Origin: an uncultured Clostridia bacterium
Lineage (GTDB): Bacteria; Bacillota; Clostridia; Oscillospirales; Acutalibacteraceae
Direction of reading: 5' to 3'
DNA length: 37,530 bases
Assembly: GCA_945980035.1 (NCBI GenBank)
Contig: CAMFQG010000004.1
Location: 1 to 37,530, forward strand
Part shown: piece after piece, positions 1 to 8,688 of the stretch
How the letters are laid out: each line of letters starts with the position of its first letter
Numbering within the stretch: position 1 is the first letter of the stretch
Translations under genes and position numbers: made by a program
The notes under the pieces: model-generated
What the model saw: the letters and a program-made list of their open reading frames with translations, nothing else
Databases searched by the model: none
What the model was told of the DNA's origin: nothing

Positions 1-44
1 ATTCCTCTACGTCTCGTGGGCTCGGAGATGTGTATAAGAGACAG
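1..44 (+). other. Nextera/Tn5 i7-side adapter left in the assembly (synthetic)
   Basis: Positions 11-44 read GTCTCGTGGGCTCGGAGATGTGTATAAGAGACAG, the Nextera read-2 adapter plus 19-bp mosaic end. Positions 3-10 (TCCTCTAC) occupy the i7 index slot. Confidence 0.98.
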
Positions 45-710
45 ATACATAAGGGAAAATTTAAAAACAGACCTAACCGATTTATTGCAGAAGTTGAAAT
101 CGACGGCGTTGTAAACACTGTACACGTTAAAAATACGGGAAGGTGCAAGGAGCTTTTAACGGAAAATGCAACTGTATTTTTAGAGAAAAGCGACAATCCT
201 CTCCGTAAAACTCAATATGACTTGGTAGCGGTTTACAAAGGTGACAGACTGATAAATATGGACAGTCAGGCGCCGAATATAGTATTCGGTGAATACCTGA
301 AAAAGAATGAGCTTATTAAAAATGTCACAAAAATTAAGCCTGAACACAAATTTAACAACAGTAGGTTTGACTTTTATGTAGAGGCAGAAAACAGAAAAAT
401 ATTTGCAGAGGTTAAGGGAGTAACCCTTGAGGAGGATAATATTGTAATGTTTCCCGACGCACCTACAGAAAGAGGCCTTAGGCATATTCAGGAGCTTATC
501 GAAGCCTGCAAGCAGGGCTATGAAGCCTACTGCGTTTTTATCGTTCAAATGAATAACGTCAAATACTTCACACCAAATGTTAAAACTCAGCCTGAATTTG
601 CACAGGCATTAATAACTGCTCAAAATCAAGGTGTTAACATAATCGCATATGATTGTATTGTTACCGAAAACAGCCTTGAAGTAAATAATCAGGTAAAAAT
701 AATTCTATAA
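45..710 (+). CDS. sfsA: Sugar fermentation stimulation protein SfsA, 5'-truncated by contig end
   Basis: IHKGKFKNRPNRFIAEVEIDGVVNTVHVKNTGRCKELL and later FAEVKGVTLE / PDAPTERGLRHIQEL match SfsA. The MYKRQ start is adapter-encoded. Confidence 0.93.
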   Translation: MHKGKFKNRPNRFIAEVEIDGVVNTVHVKNTGRCKELLTENATVFLEKSDNPLRKTQYDLVAVYKGDRLINMDSQAPNIVFGEYLKKNELIKNVTKIKPEHKFNNSRFDFYVEAENRKIFAEVKGVTLEEDNIVMFPDAPTERGLRHIQELIEACKQGYEAYCVFIVQMNNVKYFTPNVKTQPEFAQALITAQNQGVNIIAYDCIVTENSLEVNNQVKIIL

Positions 711-722
711 AGGAATGATAAT

Positions 723-1547
723 ATGTTAAATATAGGATGCCATCTCTCCGTTTCAAAAGGCTTTGAATCAATGGGAAAACAAGCAATAGAATTAGGTGGA
801 AATACTTTTCAGTTCTTTACACGTAATCCTCGTGGAGGCAAAGCAAAGGATATTGATGCAGAGGATACTCAGGCACTTTTGAGCCTTATGAAAGAAAACA
901 ACTTTGCAAAAATCCTCGCTCACGCTCCATATACCTTAAACCCTTGCTCAAAGGATGAACGCACCCGTGAATTTGCGTTTGAAACAATGAGCGACGACTT
1001 AAAGAGAATGGAATATCTGCCTTATAACCTTTATAACTTTCATCCCGGCTCTCACGTTGGACAGGGTGTAGATGCAGGAATAGAAATGATTTCAAGCCTG
1101 CTGAACACTGTATTATGGGAGGATATGACCACTACAGTTTTGCTTGAAACAATGTCAGGCAAGGGCAGTGAGGTTGGCAGTAAATTCACTGAGCTTAGAG
1201 AAATTATTGATAATGTTCAGCTAAAGGAAAAAATGGGAGTTTGTCTTGACACCTGTCACGTATATGACGGCGGTTATGATATAAAGGATAACCTTGAAGC
1301 TGTATTAGAAGAATTTGACAAGGTAATCGGAATCGACAGGCTAAAGGCTATTCACATTAACGACAGCAAAAATCCCTTTGAAAGTCATAAGGACCGTCAC
1401 GAAAAAATCGGCGAGGGATATATAGGAATTGAGGCTTTTGAGAGAATAGTAACTCATCCTGTTTTGAAAAATCTACCCTTTTATCTTGAAACTCCTAACG
1501 AGCTTGATGGATATGCAAAGGAAATATCCTTGCTGAAATCTTTTTAA
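723..1547 (+). CDS. nfo: Deoxyribonuclease IV (endonuclease IV, AP endonuclease)
   Basis: Full-length 274 aa; [70 protein letters not shown]. Confidence 0.95.
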   Translation: MLNIGCHLSVSKGFESMGKQAIELGGNTFQFFTRNPRGGKAKDIDAEDTQALLSLMKENNFAKILAHAPYTLNPCSKDERTREFAFETMSDDLKRMEYLPYNLYNFHPGSHVGQGVDAGIEMISSLLNTVLWEDMTTTVLLETMSGKGSEVGSKFTELREIIDNVQLKEKMGVCLDTCHVYDGGYDIKDNLEAVLEEFDKVIGIDRLKAIHINDSKNPFESHKDRHEKIGEGYIGIEAFERIVTHPVLKNLPFYLETPNELDGYAKEISLLKSF

Positions 1548-1610
1548 AATTTGTAACACATATTTCTTTTCTCAATATTATGTAGTGTAGGAGAAAGGAG
1601 GAAAGAACTT

Positions 1611-1739
1611 ATGTGGAACAATGGTTGTTTTGGCGGCAATAGCTGCATCTGGATTATCTTAATTATCCTTATCTTCTGTTGCTGCGGTGGCAACAACGGC
1701 GGCGATAACTGTGGCTGCGGTAATAACTGCGGTTGCTAA
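1611..1739 (+). CDS. 42-aa Cys/Gly/Asn-rich micro-protein with hydrophobic segment (MWNNGCFGGNSCIWIILIILIFCCCGGNNGGDNCGCGNNCGC)
   Basis: ATG preceded by AGGAGGAAAGAACTT, stop TAA at 1737-1739, terminator immediately after. Below the size cutoff of the supplied ORF track. Confidence 0.75.
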   Translation: MWNNGCFGGNSCIWIILIILIFCCCGGNNGGDNCGCGNNCGC

Positions 1740-1746
1740 AAGAAAC

Positions 1747-1776
1747 GGGCTACCTCAAAAGAGGTAGCCCAAATTT
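1747..1776 (+). terminator. Rho-independent terminator
   Basis: GGGCTACCTC-AAAA-GAGGTAGCCC followed by AAATTTTT. Confidence 0.88.
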
Positions 1777-1783
1777 TTCACCT

Positions 1784-1871
1784 TATAGGAAATTGCTCAA
1801 AAACGGTCGGGAAAAAAGATTTGAAAATATCAACCTTTCTTCTCGAAATGGGTGTCGAGACACTCGACTTT
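1784..1871 (+). repeat. Dispersed ~88-bp repeat, copy 1, with terminal hairpin
   Basis: About 90% identical by eye to the reverse complement of 8171-8260. Ends in GTCGAG-ACA-CTCGAC-TTT. Confidence 0.85.
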
Positions 1872-1872
1872 A

Positions 1873-4674
1873 CTATCCTACAGGATTATAGCCCTTAGAC
1901 CATGTATATTTTGTACTTGACATTGAAAGACTGATTGCATTTTCTTCATCATTACGAGCCCTTGTAGGCTTAAAGGAGTTAAGAGTATTTAAGGAGTCAT
2001 TAATATCAAGTTCGGTTGTTGTCCAAGTTGTTCTGTAGAAGGACAAGTTTTTCCAATCCTGCGGAATATTTGCGTAGGCATATACAACCTGGTCGTCAGT
2101 TTCAGCCTCTTGCTTAATTGTTTCTACTGCCTCACCGGTGTCGTTGTTGTAAATCCACATTTTGCAGCCGTTTGAGAATATTGATGTTGCACCGGGACTT
2201 TTTGCAACTACATAGAATACCATTTCTCCCTCAGGAGCAGTAGGAGTAGTAGCAGGAGGTTCGGTTGGGTCAGGGTCTTGAGAAACATCACCGTAGTGGC
2301 TTACACCGATTTCATAAGCAACGCTAAATCCTGCGCAGTATTTCTGAATTAGTGTAACGTCGTCAATATTAATCTGTTTGTCACCGTTTACGTCGGCATT
2401 TTTAGAAGCAACAGACACAAGTTGCTTTTTACCTACAAGTGCCTTTTGGATATATGTTGCGTCCTTAATATTTACAATGCTGTCGCTGTCACATTCACCC
2501 AACATTCCGTAAACAGAGCCAAGTGTAAATGATGTTTCACCCCACTTGCTTTCAGCAGTGAGAACATGATTCTTGCCGTTAATTGCAAGGAGCTTTTTAC
2601 TTGCCTGTGCCGGATACTGATGACCCTTGCCGTCGGTAAAGATTGCGCCTGCTGTATCACCCTTTGTCAGGCATAACTCAACGTCCTTTGTTCCCTCTCC
2701 ATCAGGTACGGTAACAGTTCCGCTTACGTCGGGAATTTCATAGTAGTACAGACCGGTTGCAGAATCGTATTCCATCTTTTCGCCCGGCCAGCTACGGTTG
2801 TTTATTGAATAATTATCGTCATTATTATATCTGTCAAAAGCATAGCAATAAACCTCGTCATACTGTGCTTTTGAGTTATCAAAATAAACATACAGACCTG
2901 TGTCTGCAGGCTTTAGCTTTTCGTAATAATAGGTTACAGTGCTTACCAATTCTCCCTTTTCAGCAGTCAGCTTAACAGGGATTTTTGCGCCGTATTCATA
3001 TCCTGCGCCTACTGTAATTTCTGTTGTTCCTGTAAATGCAACAGGCTCGCTGTCGCCAATCTGATATGTTGCGGACTCTGCATTTTCAGCAGTAGCGGTA
3101 AATGTAAAGCTCTCACCCTTAAAGGTTGTGTTACCCTTGCTTACAGCAATCTTTGGAGAAACTGCACCGTCATATACAACAGCAATACCTGTTGCACCCA
3201 TTTTACCTGTAACAGTACCGTCTTTTACAGTAAATTCGTTGCCTGTAATTGTATCAATATAACTGCCGTCTGCCATTGTAATACCGCTGATATTTACGTC
3301 AGTATCGTTGCCGTTACAGTTTACAATAACAATACCTGTAGTACCACGCTGGTTATAAGCTAAATCACCGCTATAGCCTGCAGACTCGCTTTCTCCTACA
3401 AATTTATTGTGGAATTTGTTAACCTCTGAAACAGCAGTTGACTTCCAGCTTAAATCGCCAACCTCTGACATTAATACGCCCGGTCTTGCAAAATACAATG
3501 ATGTTGCATCTTTACGGGAAGCATTTAATGCCCATGACTTCATAATAACTTCGTTAGATACATTCTTGGTTGAAGACAAACCGCCTGCACCGGAAGTACC
3601 TAAATATGTATCGTGAGATTCTGCCCAAAGGACAGTTTTATCAGCGGCAGCACCGATAAAGGTACCTGTGCCGTTGTTTTTCATTACGTTAGAAGCACTC
3701 TGTGCGTTATTCTTATATACATAACCTGTTACAGAATCACCCTCGCGGTTATCTGTAACACTCATATACTTTGTGTAGGATTCAATATTTCTGCCTGAAC
3801 CTACAGAGTTTAGAATTTCACCATAGTAGAATAGCTCTTTTCCGTCCTGTGTTTCTCTTGCATAATCAGAAGCCGCGCCTAAAACATTCGGCCAATAATC
3901 AGAAGCAAACTCTCCGTCGTCAGGAGTTTCAATATGCTTTGCAGCGTCAAAACGGAAGCCGTCAACACCGCAGTCAACACACTCCTTTAACAGTCCTGTT
4001 GCCAATTCCTGAATATAATCTGAGCCTGTGTTAAGTGAGATTAGATTATTAACATAGCCCTGTGTGATAGACTGTAAGTTCGAGTCAAGTGCATTCTTTG
4101 TGCAGAAGTGCAAATACTTCAGCTTATCAGCATTAGCGGTATTATAGTTTTCTTTATAATCATTGTAAATTTCCGGTAAGGTATCAGCCAAACCGTCATA
4201 CAGTGTACCTGTAGTACCGTTTGTATCGTTACCTAAGTGGTTCATTACAACGTCACAGATAATCTTAATGCCGTACTTGTGAGCCTCAGTACAAAGCTCA
4301 GTTAAGTCCTCTTTAGTACCAAGCCAAGACTCGGTGGCAACAGAATATGTAAGGGGCTGATACAGCTTCCAATACTGACCTGTTACGTCATACCAATGTC
4401 CGTAGTTCTTTGGTTGTTGAACAGGGGAAGTCTGTATTGTACTGTAACCTGCTTCTGCAATAGCAGACAGGTTGTCCTTAATTGTGTCATATGACCAACA
4501 AAACGCATGCAGAATAACACCGTCTTGAGTGTTTTCCTGTAGGTTAAGAGTTGATACTTCTGATCCACCGGTGCTTTCTTTATCAACTGTTACAGCATTA
4601 ACCATAGCAGTACATCCAACAAGCAAGCAAAGTGTTACAAGAAGGCTTAAAACCTTTAGTAATCTTTTTTTCAT
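1873..4674 (-). CDS. Secreted/lipoprotein GH13 alpha-amylase with CBM26-like module, internal dockerin and extra C-terminal domain
   Basis: Lipobox-like LLVGC; GH13 regions DVVMNH, GFRFDAAKHIE, GEIL, AESHDTY; CBM26-like VYFDNSKAQYDEVYCYAFDR...WPGEKM; dockerin repeats DSDSIVNIKDATYIQKAL / DVNGDKQINIDDVTLIQKY. Confidence 0.92.
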   Translation of the reverse strand: MKKRLLKVLSLLVTLCLLVGCTAMVNAVTVDKESTGGSEVSTLNLQENTQDGVILHAFCWSYDTIKDNLSAIAEAGYSTIQTSPVQQPKNYGHWYDVTGQYWKLYQPLTYSVATESWLGTKEDLTELCTEAHKYGIKIICDVVMNHLGNDTNGTTGTLYDGLADTLPEIYNDYKENYNTANADKLKYLHFCTKNALDSNLQSITQGYVNNLISLNTGSDYIQELATGLLKECVDCGVDGFRFDAAKHIETPDDGEFASDYWPNVLGAASDYARETQDGKELFYYGEILNSVGSGRNIESYTKYMSVTDNREGDSVTGYVYKNNAQSASNVMKNNGTGTFIGAAADKTVLWAESHDTYLGTSGAGGLSSTKNVSNEVIMKSWALNASRKDATSLYFARPGVLMSEVGDLSWKSTAVSEVNKFHNKFVGESESAGYSGDLAYNQRGTTGIVIVNCNGNDTDVNISGITMADGSYIDTITGNEFTVKDGTVTGKMGATGIAVVYDGAVSPKIAVSKGNTTFKGESFTFTATAENAESATYQIGDSEPVAFTGTTEITVGAGYEYGAKIPVKLTAEKGELVSTVTYYYEKLKPADTGLYVYFDNSKAQYDEVYCYAFDRYNNDDNYSINNRSWPGEKMEYDSATGLYYYEIPDVSGTVTVPDGEGTKDVELCLTKGDTAGAIFTDGKGHQYPAQASKKLLAINGKNHVLTAESKWGETSFTLGSVYGMLGECDSDSIVNIKDATYIQKALVGKKQLVSVASKNADVNGDKQINIDDVTLIQKYCAGFSVAYEIGVSHYGDVSQDPDPTEPPATTPTAPEGEMVFYVVAKSPGATSIFSNGCKMWIYNNDTGEAVETIKQEAETDDQVVYAYANIPQDWKNLSFYRTTWTTTELDINDSLNTLNSFKPTRARNDEENAISLSMSSTKYTWSKGYNPVG

Positions 4675-4884
4675 AAAAAGCTTCCTTTCATTATATATTT
4701 ATTATTATTATATACAAAATCTCCCACATAATCAAGTTGCTAAATCCACAATAATAGTAATAAAAATTTGTCTATACTAACAATTTTTCGTTACTAAGGT
4801 TAGCTGCAATAAAGATACATTTGCTTTTAGAATTTTCTTGAGCATTTTGTTGTCCTCTTTTCTGTAAATTTTTGTATATATAAA

Positions 4885-4918
4885 AAAGACTTGCACAGAA
4901 TACACTTTGCAAGTCTTT
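4885..4918 (-). terminator. Rho-independent terminator (minus strand)
   Basis: AAAGACTTGC...GCAAGTCTTT stem; T-run on the minus strand. Confidence 0.7.
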
Positions 4919-4952
4919 GAATTGTATTAATATTTAGTTGTAAATTTTGTGT

Positions 4953-6056
4953 TTAGAAGATTGAACAGAGAATTCTTTGAAGATAAGTAACATCATCAAT
5001 ATTAATTTCATTATCTCCGTTTATATCAGATATATTATCAACCGTTTTTAATTTTCCAAGATGCTTTTGAAAAACAGATACATCTAAAATACTTACTTCA
5101 CCGTCATTGTTTACGTCAAAGATATTTGGATAATTTACCTTTGTTAATCTATCAGTCCCCTCTAACGCACTGAGTATCGGTGAATCATACGGAGCTTCAA
5201 AGGTGGTGTTTGTACCAAAAGTATCATTGATTATTTCTACATTTATTTCTTCATCAAAGTCAACTTCTTTGAAAGTCGAGGGCAGTTTTATCTTATTCAA
5301 TGCAGTGCAACCTCTAAAGGTACTCATTCTTATACCTATTGTTGTATCCGGCAATTCAATGCTTTCAAGAGAAGTACAATTTTCAAATGCACTTTCACCT
5401 ATATATTTTACACCTTTAGGCAATTTAATTGTCTTTAGGTTTTTACAACCTTTAAAGCATTTCATATCTATTTCTTCAACAGTTAAATTGTCAGGGAATG
5501 TTACTTTGGTTAGTTTTGAACACTTTTCAAAAGTCGCTCCCGGAAGGTAGTAATCTTTGTTGTTTGTCCATTGTGTATTTGCTAACACATTCGGCATTAC
5601 CACTTCTTTTAGGCTTTTGCAGTTATAAAAAGCACTTTCAAATGAGTTGAACGGTTCTGTATATTGGTCTGAAAAAACTACTTTTTCCAATCCTACACAT
5701 TCGGTAAATGCTTGAGTTGCTATATAATCATACGTTACAGGTACTGTTATTTCTTTTATGTTTCCAATTAATGACATTACACCGTTTATTTTATGACCGT
5801 CTAACTCTGTAGGCAAGGTGATTTTCTTTTCTGTACCAAAATATTCACGTAGCAGGTAATTATCATAATATCCGTCTGCTACCATTCCGCCTGTAATCGG
5901 ATCACGATGTACTTTTAGATTTCCTTTGTCAACAAAGTATGACCAAAGTCCGTCTTTAGATTTTACAACCTCAGACGCATTAAAACTAACTACCGATACA
6001 GAACATATAGAAACTACTATGCAGAGAGTTAATAATATGGATATAAGTTTTTTCAT
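4953..6056 (-). CDS. Secreted BspA-like leucine-rich-repeat protein with C-terminal type I dockerin
   Basis: Signal peptide; LRR_5 repeats (AFENCTSLESIELPDTTIGIRMSTFRGCTALNKIKLP); dockerin DVNNDGEVSILDVSVFQKHL / DINGDNEINIDDVTYLQRIL. Confidence 0.88.
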   Translation of the reverse strand: MKKLISILLTLCIVVSICSVSVVSFNASEVVKSKDGLWSYFVDKGNLKVHRDPITGGMVADGYYDNYLLREYFGTEKKITLPTELDGHKINGVMSLIGNIKEITVPVTYDYIATQAFTECVGLEKVVFSDQYTEPFNSFESAFYNCKSLKEVVMPNVLANTQWTNNKDYYLPGATFEKCSKLTKVTFPDNLTVEEIDMKCFKGCKNLKTIKLPKGVKYIGESAFENCTSLESIELPDTTIGIRMSTFRGCTALNKIKLPSTFKEVDFDEEINVEIINDTFGTNTTFEAPYDSPILSALEGTDRLTKVNYPNIFDVNNDGEVSILDVSVFQKHLGKLKTVDNISDINGDNEINIDDVTYLQRILCSIF

Positions 6057-6215
6057 ACGAATGCCTCATTTCTTTGTATTTTGAACTTTGTTTGTTCTGT
6101 TTTTATTATATTATCAATCATAAGATTTTTCAAACTTTTCGTACTTGTAAATATCCACAAAAATTTTTCCTGCGTTTTGTATATATTTACTTTTGCTAAA
6201 AACAAGCAAGAAAAA

Positions 6216-6233
6216 GGGCGGTTGTCACCGCCC
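6216..6233 (-). terminator. Rho-independent terminator (minus strand)
   Basis: GGGCGG-TTGTCA-CCGCCC, followed by CTTTTTCTTG on the minus strand. Confidence 0.75.
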
Positions 6234-6244
6234 CAAAGTTAACA

Positions 6245-6418
6245 TTAATCTTCTGGTCTTTCCCTGTGATGTGGAGGTTTGTAACAAACACACCTGATAC
6301 AGGTTACACATTCTTTTTCGCATTCACATTCACATTTATCTTTACAACAAGCTTTCGGACAATATTCACATTTCTCTTCTTCCCAATAATCGCACCTTGA
6401 GCAATCATATACTTTCAT
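6245..6418 (-). CDS. 57-aa cysteine-rich small protein (13 Cys), putative metal-binding
   Basis: MKVYDCSRCDYWEEEKCEYCPKACCKDKCECECEKECVTCIRCVCYKPPHHRERPED; preceded by AAGGGG, followed by a terminator; absent from the ORF track. Confidence 0.75.
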   Translation of the reverse strand: MKVYDCSRCDYWEEEKCEYCPKACCKDKCECECEKECVTCIRCVCYKPPHHRERPED

Positions 6419-6443
6419 AAGACAAGCCCCTTTTAGTTTCCTA

Positions 6444-6461
6444 ATCTGTATATCTACAGAT
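6444..6461 (-). promoter_or_regulatory. Operator-like perfect dyad next to a -10-like box
   Basis: ATCTGTA-TATC-TACAGAT perfect inverted repeat. Minus-strand TATAAT lies at 6467-6472. Confidence 0.4.
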
Positions 6462-6494
6462 ACTACATTATATGAAACCTAAGGCCTTTTGACA

Positions 6495-7445
6495 CTATCT
6501 GATACAAATATACGCAGAAAAGCCTATATATATCAAAAGCATAATAACACCCTCTGCCCTCTTGATTTTTTTACCCGTCCAAGAGAACAGATAGATTAAC
6601 AGGCTGACAGCTATAAGCACGATAATATCTATTAAATTTTCAGTTACAAATGGCATAGGACTGATTGCAGCAGCAGTGCCTAATACAAACAGAATATTAA
6701 AAATATTAGATCCGATAACATTTCCTAAAGCCATATCCACTTCTTTTTTGCGTGCAGCTACTATTGAGGTTACAAGCTCAGGCAAGCTTGTGCCGATAGC
6801 TACTATAGTAAGCCCGATAAGGTTCTGACTGAGGCCAAAGCTCTGTGCAATAAACGAAGCACCGTTAACTACAAAATCACCGCCGAATTTTATAGCTACT
6901 CCACCGCTGATTATGAAAAGTACACATTTCCATACAGGAAGTATTTTATAATTTTCCACTTCAAGCTGTTGCATATTTTTTCTTGCATTTAAAGCGGACA
7001 ATACCATCCAGACAATGTATCCTGCAAAAAGCAGTAAGAATATAACTCCGTCAACTGTGCCAAGCTGATTGCCGAAAAATCCCAAGGCAAGCAATAAAAC
7101 GGCACATAAAATTGACAGAGGAAATTCCTTTAGTAACGTGCTTTTCTTAATTGTAAGAGGAGCAAACAACGCGCATGCTCCACACACAACAAGCAGATTG
7201 AATATATTGGAGCCCACTGCGTTACTGATAGCCAACTCATTATTATTTGACAGAGAAGCAGTTACACTTACCGCACATTCCGGAAGGCTGGTGCCCATTG
7301 CAACAATGGTCAGACCGATAATAATTGACGGTACTTTCAACCTTTTTGCCACCGATGAACTACCGTCAACAAAAAAGTCGGCACCCTTAATAAGTAATAC
7401 AAAGCCTATCAGTAAGAAGAATATAGACTGAATTATTTCAAACAT
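6495..7445 (-). CDS. CaCA-family cation antiporter (YrbG-like calcium/sodium exchanger)
   Basis: Duplicated alpha-repeats with GTSLPECAVSV and GTSLPELVTSIVAARKKEVDMALGNVIGSNIFNILF. Confidence 0.9.
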   Translation of the reverse strand: MFEIIQSIFFLLIGFVLLIKGADFFVDGSSSVAKRLKVPSIIIGLTIVAMGTSLPECAVSVTASLSNNNELAISNAVGSNIFNLLVVCGACALFAPLTIKKSTLLKEFPLSILCAVLLLALGFFGNQLGTVDGVIFLLLFAGYIVWMVLSALNARKNMQQLEVENYKILPVWKCVLFIISGGVAIKFGGDFVVNGASFIAQSFGLSQNLIGLTIVAIGTSLPELVTSIVAARKKEVDMALGNVIGSNIFNILFVLGTAAAISPMPFVTENLIDIIVLIAVSLLIYLFSWTGKKIKRAEGVIMLLIYIGFSAYICIR

Positions 7446-7457
7446 AACAACACCTAC

Positions 7458-8054
7458 CTAAAAGTTAATAACTCCTAAACCCTCAAGCAAAATTTTTGTT
7501 CCGATTAGTACAAGTATAAGTCCGCCTGCAAATTCCGCTTTGTTCTTATATTTGGCACCGAAAAAGTTGCCTATATACACGCCTGCAAGAGAGATTATAA
7601 AGGTTACTATTCCTATGATAGAAACAGAACATCCTGCCTGTAAAATATTATAGCCCAAAAACGCAAATGTAACACCTACGGCTAATGCGTCTATGCTTGT
7701 GGCAAATGCCATTAAAATTAGCTCGCTGATTTTAAGTGGCTTATCAATAACAGAGTCATCATCACTTTCCGATTTAAAGGATTCATAAATCATTTTACCG
7801 CCGATAAATGCCAGCAAAGCAAAGGCAATCCAATGGTCAACACTTTCAATATACTGTTGGAAGCCTACGCCAAGCAAAAAGCCTGCAAAAGGCATTAATG
7901 CCTGAAATCCGCCGAAAAACAATGCGATTAACAATGCACTTTTCTTTTTCACCTTAGTCATAGAAAGGCCTTTTGACACAGACACGGCAAAAGCATCCAT
8001 TGCAAGGCCCACACCTAAAAGTATCCATTCAAACAGTAAAACAACGTCGCCCAT
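7458..8054 (-). CDS. mntP: Manganese efflux pump MntP
   Basis: LGVGLAMDAFAVSVSKGLSM, FGGFQALMPFAGFLLG, DHWIAFALLAFIGGKMIYES, MAFATSIDALAVGVTFAFL. Confidence 0.94.
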   Translation of the reverse strand: MGDVVLLFEWILLGVGLAMDAFAVSVSKGLSMTKVKKKSALLIALFFGGFQALMPFAGFLLGVGFQQYIESVDHWIAFALLAFIGGKMIYESFKSESDDDSVIDKPLKISELILMAFATSIDALAVGVTFAFLGYNILQAGCSVSIIGIVTFIISLAGVYIGNFFGAKYKNKAEFAGGLILVLIGTKILLEGLGVINF

Positions 8055-8170
8055 ACTCTCACTACTTTCAAGTTTATTATATTCAACAATTAGTTAAAAG
8101 ATAACAGCAAAGGGATAGTCTTACCCCATGCAGGTAACCGGGCATATCGTGTGCAAACGATAAACAAATA

Positions 8171-8260
8171 AAAAGTCGAGAGCCTCGACACCCATTTCGA
8201 GAAGAAAAGTTGATATTTTAAAATCTTTTTTGCCCGACCGTTATCGAGCAATTTCCTATC
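8171..8260 (-). repeat. Dispersed ~88-bp repeat, copy 2 (minus orientation)
   Basis: Reverse complement is GATAGGAAATTGCTCGATAACGGTCGGGC...CTTCTCGAAATGGGTGTCGAGGCTCTCGACTTTT, near-identical to 1784-1871. Confidence 0.85.
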
Positions 8261-8261
8261 A

Positions 8262-8385
8262 AATAAAAAAGCCCATGTGTGCACAAAAGCACACATGAGT
8301 CTCGTTCTTTAAGATTTGCCAGATGCAAAGCATCAGGATGTTGACAAAACACACTATACTGTGCGAACTACTCCCCCATGGGATT
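8262..8385 (-). ncRNA. yybP-ykoY-type manganese riboswitch with terminator expression platform
   Basis: Minus strand: CCAUGGGGGAGUAG...GUCAACAUCCUGAUGCUUUGCAUCUGGCAAAUCUUAAAGAACGAGACUCAUG, then terminator CAUGUGUGC-UUUUGU-GCACACAUGGGCUUUUUU. P1 3' strand (CUCAUG) overlaps the terminator 5' arm. Confidence 0.9.
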
Positions 8386-8399
8386 TTTAATTCTTCATC

Positions 8400-8428
8400 A
8401 TTATAACAACATTGATATAATATGTCAA
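8400..8428 (-). promoter_or_regulatory. Consensus sigma-A promoter upstream of the Mn riboswitch
   Basis: Minus strand TTGACA - 17 nt - TATAAT. Confidence 0.85.
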
Positions 8429-8643
8429 GTATAAAAATCTCTATAATTAATGGTGGATTATTTTTGAATTTAAAAACGTAAACATTCCCTACCTTGTGTA
8501 AAAGAAGGCATTGAGGCGGTGCTGTTCTTTGGCTCCCTTTGACGAGGGAGGCATTGGTGCAGTGCTTTACTTAGGTTTCCTCAGTACTTCGTGACACCAA
8601 TGAAACCTACACTTTACCCCAACAATTAGAAAGAGCACACAAT

Positions 8644-8666
8644 AAAAAGGCTCCCATAAGGGAGCC
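8644..8666 (-). terminator. Rho-independent terminator (minus strand)
   Basis: GGCTCCC-TTAT-GGGAGCC-TTTTT on the minus strand. Confidence 0.85.
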
Positions 8667-8688
8667 TAAATATAAATTATGAAAGGAA

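Noticed and set aside
8480-8640. Possible degraded repeat (GGCTCCCTTTGACGAGGGAGGCATTGG...)
   Set aside because: Resembles common Firmicute intergenic repeats, but no second copy seen in the window.
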